Origin: Porphyridium purpureum
Lineage: Eukaryota > Rhodophyta > Bangiophyceae > Porphyridiales > Porphyridiaceae
DNA length: 64,000 nt
Assembly: GCA_008690995.1 (NCBI GenBank)
Contig: VRMN01000009.1
Location: 719,100 to 783,099 of the forward strand
Reading direction: 5' to 3'
The position numbers and the translations under genes are program-made. The notes beneath the pieces are model-generated. The model saw nothing but the letters and a program-made list of their open reading frames with translations, was not told the DNA's origin and did not search any database. The number at the start of each line of letters is the position of its first letter. The stretch's first letter is position 1. Shown here in pieces: positions 51,452 to 60,330 of this stretch.

Positions 51452-54400
51452 ATGGTATTTGCTTGTTCCAAGGGATGCGCGGCCGTTTTTGTTCGTGCCA
51501 GCGATTGCCGCCTCCACGAGCAGAAGTGTGTCCAACTTGACGAGTTAGTGTGGGGCTTAGTGTGCCCTCAATGCTCTCTCGCAAAACGATTTCCGAAAAA
51601 CAGCGAGCCCGACAATGGACAAAGCAGAAAGGCTAAGAAGGCTCTCAAACGACACATAACACGGGTACACAAAGTCAAGGCGGACGGTTTGGAAGAGGCG
51701 TTTTTGAAAACATTTCAAGCTTATTGTACCCAGTACGGTGTCGAAAGGACCGCAGCGACCGCGCAGACTCGGCTGGTCTATGCGGTATTACACACGGCGA
51801 ATAGAGAAACGCTTACGCATTCTTCGCTGCAGTCCGTGACGCAAGAAATGGAAGACGCAAACCGAAGTGCTGGTGAGAGCGAGGTGGGCATGCGGGTGCT
51901 GTGTGGAACTGCGACAGGAGAGGCCATCGTCAAGCTACGATGGTTTGAATCCGAGGCGGACATGCAGGATGCGTTTTCAAGGCAGGTTGGCGATGTGACA
52001 GACTGTGCGCGTGCGGCCGTGAAGTCGTGGTTGAACATTGCCCGGTATTCAATCAATCAAGTGTTGAAAACACGTGCCGACGTGCTGAGACTACCGATAC
52101 AGGGGAAAAGTACGATTGAATATACTGATGATATCTTCAAGTATCGTTTACTACCCGCGCTGGAGAAGAGCACAATTTCAAACGCGCTACAGACTTTCAC
52201 TCAGGTCGTTGAGTTTTACGCGCTGCACGCGCTCAACAAGTCATTTGAAACCTTTGCGGAGGAGTACAGAGCAAATAATCCGACCGGAGACGAAAGCGAC
52301 GCGCACGCGGTGCAAGCGCTTATCGTGCGGAACGGCTTGGAGGATTGTCCGGATGGCCGGACAAAACGCTTTCGTGCGATTGAGTTTCTCCGGTCGCATG
52401 CTTTGCATAAAGACTCGTGTGGCCGCCTTGGTCTCAACTCGCTTTACAAGCTGGCGAAGCTGTCAAGCTATCAGTTGTGGATGTTGCGAGCCACAGCAGT
52501 GACAGAGTTGTACAAGAAGAGTCAAGCATTCCAGCTTGTCGCGGATCGCGGTTTTGATCTACTCGCTCTGAACGGGTCTCGGCTAAGTGGCCCTCTGTAC
52601 ATGACGCAGAGCATTCTGTGCGCGTCAAAGCCGTGCGGTGACGATCACGCCGAGTGGCTACTGATTGTGCGGACAGATACAAGTTTGGATACCGGGAATG
52701 ACAGTGGAAGGTATTTCTTACAGCACCGTGCAAGCGGAGTACCGGTTCTCCCGTCCGTATTCGGTGTTCTTTACTACAGGTGCGTGCATAGAGCGCGGGA
52801 CATTCTGGCCAAATTGTTTCCTGAGATGGACGGCGCTCTGGGTATTCATCTTGACGGCGGTCAAGTGGAAAATGTTATTCAAGGATACTTGTATTGCAAG
52901 GCACGGTCGCGCGGGATTAAACGTGTGACGGCATCAGAGGTCGCGCAAAAAGTTTGCGGTGCCTCGCGCGAGATTAGAAATGAGCTCAGTATATGCTCGC
53001 TTCTCGCACTACAAGCAGCGTGCATGCCTCTGCGGTCATCATCTTCTCAGCAGGGAATTGTTCTTTCGAGCAGACATCAAGGGCATTCGCTCAAAAACTT
53101 GGGTGAAAACGTCGTCAGTGTTGTGGAAGTGGTGGTGAAAAACAGGCACAAAGCATTTGGAGTACCGCTTGTGGAACGGTTGCCGACGACGGCGGTATCT
53201 GATTTGTTCGTGATCTTGCATTGGACGGCGGATTTCTTCCTGCGCCACTGTGAAAAGGAGCATTTGGAATTCATCACCCCACTGAATTTTGCGTCAGCTA
53301 CGCAAGTGAGCAAAGATGTAGATGTGTCTGAGCAAGCCTCGGACATGATGGGGCGCAAAGCTCAGGAAAAAACGCTCTTTGCACTTACCGGGGTGCCAAT
53401 GACGGTTGGAGAATTTCGCAAGCTAGCATCGCACGTCCTGAAGCGCGAACCAGCGGCATTCGCAGACGTCCTTGGGCTTGACACCATGGCGCTTCACAGC
53501 GAAGCTCAGAAGGCGCTCGCTCTGAAGTTAGGACACACCGTTTCTACAGACGAAGTATGGTACAATTTGGCTCTGAATGTTGACGAGTGCCTCTGGTTCG
53601 AAAGAGACACGCGCAATGCGTGGCTGACTTTAGTTGGTATCGAAGACGAGCGTCTCCCTTTGGAGCTTCAGAACATGTGTTTCGCAGAGGTGGTTCGAGC
53701 AGTTCCAGATCTTGGTACCCCACACAAGGCTCTGCAAAGTGTGTTCGGTATTGATGCAGCATTTCAGACAGAGGGTCAAGAGCAGCTGCTTCGTTCTGTC
53801 TGGGAAGGACATGATACAGCAGCCCAGCTGCGCTGCGGTGCCGGCAAGAGTGCCTCTTTTCTGTGTGCGGGCCGTCTAGCTGAACGCGTGGGCCGCATTG
53901 TTCTTGTATTGACACCCATGCGTGCTGCAAGTGACGCAGCTATCGCGCAGGCAAGATCTTGTGGTATTGAATGCTTCGATATCGAAGATCTGCGTGCTGG
54001 CAGCGCCGCGCATCGGGGTGGTATTGTGGTCTTGTCTTTCGATCAAGTTCAGACGGGTAGAAATGTACTGAGTGTGCTGGAAAAGATTGTGGCAAGAGTC
54101 ATTCTTGCAGTAGTTGATGAGGCTCACATTGTTTGCGAGCATACGAGCTTTCGCGCGTCGATGCAGGCAGGACTGCTTGGTATGCGCCTTGCTGGAATTC
54201 AGCGCGTATACTTGAGTGCCACGTTGACGATGGACGTAGCTGACTATGTTGCGAAAGTTCTGTGGTCTCCAGAACCGCAATTTGTAACAGACTCTGAGGT
54301 TCTGCCTCCGATCTCCAAGTTGTCTGTGTCCCCACTGAACGATGAGTCAAGGCTTGCCCTGCACGTGCGCGTGGAAAAGGCTTCAGTGGAGGGAACAAGA

Positions 54401-55657
54401 GTTCTCATTGTTGTGCCAACCAAAAAACTGGTCGAAGATGAGTATTTGCGGCTTGTGGATAATTTCCCCCAGCTGGGCGACAGAATTGGTATGATCACAG
54501 CAGATACTGAAAGCGTCGCGCGTGAGAGAGCCAAATTATGCACAGTCATCGTCGGAACGTCCACCGTCGGATTAGCCCTAAACCTCGAAAATACTTGCGT
54601 AGTCGCAGTGCTTTATGCTACATTCTCGATTGCGCAGTTGGTCCAAGCGTGGGGCCGTACCGGCCGGCGGACAAGTCTCTCGCATACGCCAGAGTGCTTT
54701 TTCTGGTTTGACCCGAACGTAGCCAGCGCACTGCAGAGGAGCACTATTGCGCAAGATGTGCATCGACCGGCGTGCTTGACACACCCCATGTACTCGATGC
54801 AAGCTGTGGAAAAGTTTTACGACGAATGCCGAAGCAGGCCGAACGCTGTAATTCGTGAGCAGCTAGTGAAATTGTGCATCGAGCGTGCGGACAGGTATTC
54901 AAGTCTTGTGTCAAGTGAAAGCAGCCTGCCGAATGTATCCAACTCTGAGAATGTGCAGATGACTCCGGTTCGCAAAGTGCACACGGCTACGCGCGACGAG
55001 CAATTAACGGCGAGCATCTCGAACTCAGAGCGTCCTTTTATGACGCTTCTGCAAGCAGACCTTAGCAGTGTACACGGGCTGAACGGGTCACGGGAGGACG
55101 CAACGGAAGGTGTGCGTTCGTTGAAAAGGGCACGAGTACACGCACCGGAAGGTGTGCGTTCTGTATCATTAGCCGTGGTTTGTGCGACGAGTAAGGGATG
55201 GCAGCGGATATGGTCCACGGCTGTGGAGCGCTGTCCATTCTGTGGTTTAGCAGCGTGCTCCGGTAGTTGCTATCGGCCTGTGACTTGCATGCAGTGTGGC
55301 AAGATTGGGAACATGCACAAGCACACTGCTCATGCGTATATCAGATTGCATATACCTCCCAGAGCCCCTTCGAGTGGACTCTTTTGTGTGGCGTGCCTAG
55401 CTCCCAATCATTGGACTGCCGGTGTCTTCATCGACAAGGAGTTGCACGCGTCTCTGACGCGAGCGCAATCAAGCACTGGGATTCAGCGTCCAGGCCTTCT
55501 CAAAGCACGAATAGAGCATCTGTATTTGGCTCATCGCCATCGGCAGTATCCTCATCTTGCCCTGGATGCTTATTTTAAGTGGCTTGTAGAGGTTGACACT
55601 GCAGGGATAACAAACGCAATGAAGGCGTTAGCGCAGATGGACTCTGTCTTGTCGTAA
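51452..55657 (+). CDS. RecQ-like SF2 DNA helicase with N-terminal zinc fingers
   Basis: A 1401-aa single-frame protein. The N-terminus has a C2HC finger (C5, C9, H22, C26) and a second finger (C37, C40, H67, H72), like DUF3505 fingers of fungal helicases. Residues about 90-770 are helical and unassigned. The helicase core has CGAGKS at 795-800 (Walker A), VLTPMRA (Ia), DEAH at 889-892, SATL from 922, STVGLALNL (motif V) and QAWGRTGRR at 1065-1073 (motif VI; RecQ usually has QExGRAGR). A C-terminal Cys cluster (CPFCGLAACSGSC from 1261, then CMQCG) is zinc-ribbon-like. Such proteins are known from fungal subtelomeres (telomere-linked helicases) and from gene families of unclear function. It probably unwinds DNA 3' to 5' in the nucleus. 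Its position among repeats fits a subtelomeric or mobile association, but no telomere repeat is visible. Confidence 0.72.
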   Translation: MVFACSKGCAAVFVRASDCRLHEQKCVQLDELVWGLVCPQCSLAKRFPKNSEPDNGQSRKAKKALKRHITRVHKVKADGLEEAFLKTFQAYCTQYGVERTAATAQTRLVYAVLHTANRETLTHSSLQSVTQEMEDANRSAGESEVGMRVLCGTATGEAIVKLRWFESEADMQDAFSRQVGDVTDCARAAVKSWLNIARYSINQVLKTRADVLRLPIQGKSTIEYTDDIFKYRLLPALEKSTISNALQTFTQVVEFYALHALNKSFETFAEEYRANNPTGDESDAHAVQALIVRNGLEDCPDGRTKRFRAIEFLRSHALHKDSCGRLGLNSLYKLAKLSSYQLWMLRATAVTELYKKSQAFQLVADRGFDLLALNGSRLSGPLYMTQSILCASKPCGDDHAEWLLIVRTDTSLDTGNDSGRYFLQHRASGVPVLPSVFGVLYYRCVHRARDILAKLFPEMDGALGIHLDGGQVENVIQGYLYCKARSRGIKRVTASEVAQKVCGASREIRNELSICSLLALQAACMPLRSSSSQQGIVLSSRHQGHSLKNLGENVVSVVEVVVKNRHKAFGVPLVERLPTTAVSDLFVILHWTADFFLRHCEKEHLEFITPLNFASATQVSKDVDVSEQASDMMGRKAQEKTLFALTGVPMTVGEFRKLASHVLKREPAAFADVLGLDTMALHSEAQKALALKLGHTVSTDEVWYNLALNVDECLWFERDTRNAWLTLVGIEDERLPLELQNMCFAEVVRAVPDLGTPHKALQSVFGIDAAFQTEGQEQLLRSVWEGHDTAAQLRCGAGKSASFLCAGRLAERVGRIVLVLTPMRAASDAAIAQARSCGIECFDIEDLRAGSAAHRGGIVVLSFDQVQTGRNVLSVLEKIVARVILAVVDEAHIVCEHTSFRASMQAGLLGMRLAGIQRVYLSATLTMDVADYVAKVLWSPEPQFVTDSEVLPPISKLSVSPLNDESRLALHVRVEKASVEGTRVLIVVPTKKLVEDEYLRLVDNFPQLGDRIGMITADTESVARERAKLCTVIVGTSTVGLALNLENTCVVAVLYATFSIAQLVQAWGRTGRRTSLSHTPECFFWFDPNVASALQRSTIAQDVHRPACLTHPMYSMQAVEKFYDECRSRPNAVIREQLVKLCIERADRYSSLVSSESSLPNVSNSENVQMTPVRKVHTATRDEQLTASISNSERPFMTLLQADLSSVHGLNGSREDATEGVRSLKRARVHAPEGVRSVSLAVVCATSKGWQRIWSTAVERCPFCGLAACSGSCYRPVTCMQCGKIGNMHKHTAHAYIRLHIPPRAPSSGLFCVACLAPNHWTAGVFIDKELHASLTRAQSSTGIQRPGLLKARIEHLYLAHRHRQYPHLALDAYFKWLVEVDTAGITNAMKALAQMDSVLS

Positions 55658-56410
55658 GCACGGACCGCTGGGAATGATGCTCATCAGTGAAAGACACGAC
55701 TCTACGGCGCTTCACCGTACACTGAAGTTGCTGCGCTTCACTTTGGGTTGCTTGCAGTGGGATACTGGTCAGCATCGCTGCATTGTTACACGTGCAATGA
55801 ACGCCATCAAAACCATTTTGACATTGTGCAAGAGTGCTAGATTTCAGTGCGCGACCAGTGCGTGGGCGACCATTTGGAGCTTGCTAGCTTGGACGATTCC
55901 GTTCATGAAATGGCTGAAACGTGCGAGGCTTGTGTATGAAGAGACCTTCTGCTCGACCCTTTAGTCTGTATGTGTGGGCGACATTACAGCACTTGGAGCA
56001 AGTGCGGTGGCCCGAAGATAAGCCTTGACTGGTGCGCGAGAACTTGTTTATTGCTTGCTCTCACGAAGACATCTTTCTGCGTACGACTTGGAGTCACGCT
56101 CCGGCAACTGTCGCATGTGAGTACGATATTCGCAGCAGTGTGCGATTGCGTTCTGACACGACCCGCCGTGCAGAACATGCCAAGCTCATCACTTTCGGCA
56201 TGGAGCTGTCAGAAAGCCGGTCAACCAGGTACGAGAAGCGCAATTTGATGTTCCCGCTGCTTGAACACTCTTCGTCTGCTCTGTAGGTCCGTCACCATCA
56301 TCAGACCCACTGTCAAGTCATGGCAATACGCAAACCGTTCTCCAGTCTCTCAGAACACCCATCTCCAGCGGTCATGCATGCCCGAGCAGGCGGTGCTCCG
56401 AGCCGGCAGT
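55658..56410. other. Intergenic, nothing recognised
   Basis: Short frames only (for example 55674-55964). No motif or repeat recognised. Confidence 0.35.
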
Positions 56411-56608
56411 GCCTCTGCTCTGGCCGCTATGCAGCGTCGCAGTGCCTCTGCCCTGGTCGCTATGCAGCGTCGCACTGCCGGTGCCCTGACCGCGATGCAG
56501 CGTCGCACTGCCGGTGCCCTGACCGCGATGCAGCGTTGCACTGCCGGTGCCCTGACCGCTACGCAGCGTCGCACTGCCGGTGCCCTGACCGCTACGCAGC
56601 GTCGCACT
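56411..56608 (+). repeat. 33-bp minisatellite, six copies
   Basis: Six exact-length units starting at 56411, 56444, 56477, 56510, 56543 and 56576. They share GCAGCGTCGCACT-type ends with gradual changes (GCCTCTGC in the first two, GCCGGTGC later). Unit length is a multiple of three, so all frames stay open. The plus-strand frame reads an 11-residue repeat (AGALTAMQRRT). Confidence 0.9.
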
Positions 56609-57224
56609 GCCTCAATCGCTGGTTCCCACACGACGTGCAGCCGCTCGCGCGAACACTCCACTCAGCTCGTCCACTGCTTGCGATAGATCACCACCAGGTT
56701 ACTCGCGAGTGATGCGGGTGAAAAGTAAAGTAGAGTAGATTGTCCGAAGTCCGAAGTTGTGCTGAGTTACTGTAAAATGATGCTGTTTTAATGTGAAAAC
56801 ATTTTACTGTCGAATTTTGTGTCCAAAGTTGACTTTTCATGGGTAAATGGCAGTGTTTTAGGATGAGGAATTTAGCATAGAAAAACGAATCCTAGAGCAT
56901 AGTAAAACAGTAGTATTTTGATAGTGTGTTTGAGCATAGAAAAAAGGCATTGAAATGTGATAAAGTGCGTGTTCAGTTGGCGCTGAAAAACCAGTGCCCG
57001 TTGAGCGGTCGGCGCGCTGTGCGGGCGGCGAGGGAGCGAGGAGTGCCGCCGGCGTGGGCGAGCGCGGGCGCGGTGGGGCGTGGTGGGCGCGGCGTGCGCG
57101 CGCGCGCGGCGCGCGCGCAGTGGGCGCGGTGGTGGGCGCGGCGTGCGGGCTCGCGGGCACGGGTGGTGGGTGGGGATGGGCGCGGACGGGCGCAAGTGGT
57201 GGGACTCGATGGGATCCGGTAAAG
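56609..57224. other. AT-rich then extremely GC-rich spacer
   Basis: 56700-56990 is AT-rich. 57000-57200 is almost pure G and C with repeated GTGGGCGCGGCGTGCG-like words and an alternating GC run near 57098-57117. No gene. Confidence 0.6.
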
Positions 57225-58110
57225 CGTGCTTGAGCGCGGCGGCGTGAAGAAGAGGCCGCCGCTGCCGAGCACGCTCGACACGAGAACGCGTGAGCTTTGG
57301 CCGCACAATACGCCGACGCTGCCGAGCACGCTCGACACGAGAACGCGCGAGCTTTGGCCACACTTTGCGCCGCTGCCGCCGAGCAAGCGCGCCGTACGGG
57401 TGAGTGTCGAGATCTTGCTGGATAACGCGCCGTTGCCGCGGAGCACACGCGCCATGAGCAGGTGCGAGATGTTGTCCAACAACGCGCCACTGCTACGGAG
57501 CAGGCGCGCGTTGAGGCACGAGATTTGGCTGCGCTATGCGATGGCGCCGCCGAGCAAGCACGCTGCGACACTGCAAAAGAACAGCAACTTGGTCGGATTG
57601 CCGAGGACGACAAGGACGTGCGGAAGCGCTGATGTGGTAGAGCCAGGCGGCGCACTTCGGAGATGTATGCGCAGGTCAGGCTGAGCCATGTCTGTAGCGA
57701 GCGAAGCTTGCGGCCGGCTGCGCTAGGGCGATTGCGAGGTGGTTGAGGCGTGTCGCAAAGCCGCAGAACAGGGACTTGCAGCCGCGCAGGCTACGTTGGG
57801 CGTTTGTGACGAACGTAGTGATGGCGATCTCCTAAGGACACACGCAAAGCGGTCGAGCTCTTCCGCAAGGTCGCGGATCACGGTGACTCGCGGGCGCCGT
57901 TTCGTTTGAGCGCTTGTTGTGACAGCGGGCAGGGCGGTCTGCCAAAAGACAAGCGCTCGGCGATCGAGTGGCCAAGTAATACCGCCCGATAGGGAGGCGT
58001 ATGGGCGTAGTGCGAGTTGGGCGCTTCTTATTCTAATGGGTCAGTCAGCTTGTGCGAGGACAATCTCTACGGATAGTGGTGGCGCAAGGCCATGGAGCAA
58101 GCACCAGGAA
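57225..58110 (+). pseudogene. Broken coiled-coil plus Sel1-repeat gene, second relic
   Basis: From about 57258 one frame reads Ala/Glu/Arg-rich repeats of about 20 residues (AAAEHARHENA, ALATLCAAAAEQARR, VEARDLAALCDGAAEQARCD) interrupted by stops at 57291 and elsewhere. From about 57735 a Sel1-type array follows: CRKAAEQGLAAAQATLGVCD, AVELFRKVADHGDSRAPFRL, SACCDSGQGGLPKDKRSAIEW, then ELGASYSNGS. The order coiled coil then Sel1, the REARDLA/VEARDLA word and the KKRP motif match the relic at 12789-13814, so both descend from one family. Stops and frame changes show it is dead. Confidence 0.65.
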
Positions 58111-58270
58111 GAGAGCAATAAAACTTATGCACTCGTTACCAAATTGATAAAGGCAGTGTGCACAAATACAGGCGCGATGGCTGCGCAAGGGGTGAACGCC
58201 CGTGAGCATAAGCACCGGTGAGCACGGCTGCGTGCGGGTGAGTACGAGTGAGCACGAGTGAGCACGGGTG

Positions 58271-58626
58271 AGCTCATAGAACACTGCTGAACACCACTGA
58301 ACACTGCTGAACACTGCTGAACACTGCTGAACACCACTGAACACTGCTGAACACCACTGAACACTACTGAAGACCTGTGAACACTGCGGAAGACCACAGA
58401 ACACTACAGAAGACCAGAGAACACTACTGAAAGCCACAGAACACTACCGAAAGCCACAGAACACTACAGAAGACCACAGAACACCACTGAAAGCCACAGA
58501 ACACTACTGAAAGCCACAGAACATTACAAAAAGCCGCTGGACACTACTGGAGATCACAGAACACTACAGGAGACCACAGAACACTACAGGAGACCACAGA
58601 ACACTACAGGAGACCACAGAACACTA
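58271..58626 (+). repeat. Decamer-based satellite, left part
   Basis: Sequence with a 10-bp step: CTGCTGAACA and CCACTGAACA words on the left grade into AGAACACTAC + AGGAGACCAC (20-bp dimers) on the right. Just to its left (58203-58270) a GAGTGAGCAC-type decamer run has the same step. Interrupted at TA 58625-58626 by the TIR element. Confidence 0.9.
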
Positions 58627-60017
58627 CAGCAAGTGACAATCAATTAAAAACACCCGCTAGTCGTTACCTTTTATAACAAAACATGGTAAATTTAGTATAA
58701 ACTCGTTGAAGTAGAGATTTTACGCGCGAAGGGAAAGTGACAAACGATTAAAAACAGAGCAAGTTCAGAGAGTTTACCGCAGCAGTGAAGGGTAGAAGCG
58801 AGTTCTGAAAGCGCCACGTCCTTCCTTGGCCCAAGACCTTTCCAACGAGTCCCTTTGACACACTGTCACGCGAGCCTGTGACGCAGGAGCCCTCCATTTT
58901 CGCCAGGGCGTCCTAATCTGCCGTTCGCAGCTCTTTCACGCTATAAAACTGCTGGAATTCACCGTAAACGTGGCCTATTACATGTCTCCGAACATGGTCA
59001 ATTGAATCCAAGTCTCGCGGGAGCGCAGGACTATCTCTAGCTTCCACATATTTGCTTTTCAATCGGTACCCGGTTTGCTCTGCCTTGAGGCAAGCTACAT
59101 AGAGCAACATAAACATGAAGCAACTGAGCTTTTTTACGGCTCTCATATTCACCCGAAATCTGTCCAACATGTTCACGCTTCTTGCGCCCCTCTCAATAGG
59201 GATACGATAGTCGCATGCGAAGGAGAAGTCTAAATTTTCGGGTGTGGTTGGCACTCCCAAGTTATCAAGCTGTGTGCACCAAACGTACAGATGAAATGGT
59301 TGACTGGGATAAGCTCTGACCCTCCCTAAGAGAAGAGGACACCATCAGAACCCTCCAATTCGAGCCTTTTAGGTCCGTAAATAACACTTGCAAGTTTTTC
59401 TCTGTTTTCAGCAGTAAAAACAACTCATTCATTTTGTGTGTGTCCATGACAGTTCTCCAAAGCTGGTATGGTCGTCTTCGTCTCGCACGTGCGCTTATTT
59501 CTGGTTCCAAGTCTGGTGCGTTGCGCTGAAATTGGCTCGGCACATGCTGATTAGAGTTCTGTGCAAGTTAAAAAGCGCAGCAAAAGAAGGCCTTGCTTTG
59601 GGACATTTTCAAGCTTTAGGTGCGGTTTGGATGTTATTCTTGCGTCATTCTGATCGGGCCTCCATTTGCTTTCCGTTTTGAGGCTATTCAAATACCTTTG
59701 TACTAATGCAACGGAGCAAAAACTCAATGGTCAGTTCGTGATCACCCGCATCATGCATTCCTCCGTAACCACGCCACCAATCATGCTGGGCTCTTGTCCA
59801 CTGAAAGACATTGCTGTGCTCCTGATGAAACCGCGCCGCGCGCTCATGTCCATGCTCTATGACCCCTGGAATGTGTGTTTGACTGCACTGTTTTTAATCG
59901 TTTGGACGCTCGCACGGTCACCGAAAGGTCGACCTTCTTCAATTTTATTCTAAAATTACCTATTTTCATAGAAAATATGCAAAACAGCGGGTGTTTTTAA
60001 TTGATTGTCACTTACTG
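58627..60017. mobile_element. 1391-bp TIR element, non-autonomous, Tc1/mariner/pogo-like
   Basis: 32-bp terminal inverted repeats (58627-58658 and 59986-60017) begin CAGC/CAGT and match except at one base. TA dinucleotides flank both ends (58625-58626, 60018-60019). Removing the insert and one TA restores a normal satellite unit (ACACTACTGGAGACC). A diverged direct copy of the TIR interior lies at 58735-58757. No DDE transposase motif was found. Confidence 0.85.
58913..59543 (-). pseudogene. Unidentified broken ORF inside the TIR element
   Basis: Two adjacent minus-strand frames, 59265-59543 (92 codons) and 58913-59260 (115 codons), have natural composition (YQLWRTVMDTHKMNELFLLL; VNMLDRFRVNMRAVKKLSCF; DSIDHVRRHVIGHVYGEFQQ). 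They are split by a stop and frame change. They may be a captured host gene fragment or the decayed element's own protein. I do not recognise the family. Confidence 0.3.
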
Positions 60018-60330
60018 TACTGGAGACCACAGAACACTACAGGAGACCACAGAACACTACAGGAGACCACAGAACACTACAGAAGACCACAGAACACTAC
60101 GAAAAGCCGCTGGACACTACTGGAGACCACAGAACACTACAGGAGACCACAGAACACTACAGAAGACCACAGAACACTACGAAAAGCCGCTGGACACTAC
60201 TGGAGACCACAGAACACTACAGGAGACCACAGAACACTACAGAAGACCACAGAACACTACGAAAAGCCGCTGGACACTACTGGAGACCACAGAACACCAC
60301 AGGAGACCACAGAACACACAGAACACTCTC
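60018..60330 (+). repeat. Decamer-based satellite, right part with 80-bp higher-order unit
   Basis: 20-bp dimers AGAACACTAC + AGGAGACCAC arranged in an 80-bp higher-order unit that includes AGAACACTACGAAAAGCCGC and TGGACACTACTGGAGACCAC. About three near-identical 80-bp units are visible. Ends where the 3' end of non-LTR copy 2 begins. All three plus-strand frames stay open, giving TEHYRRPQNTT-like shadow peptides. Confidence 0.9.

Noticed and set aside
58271-60330. CRISPR-like alternation of repeat and spacer
   Set aside because: The 10-bp step is continuous, there are no unique spacers, and the context is eukaryotic. It is a satellite.
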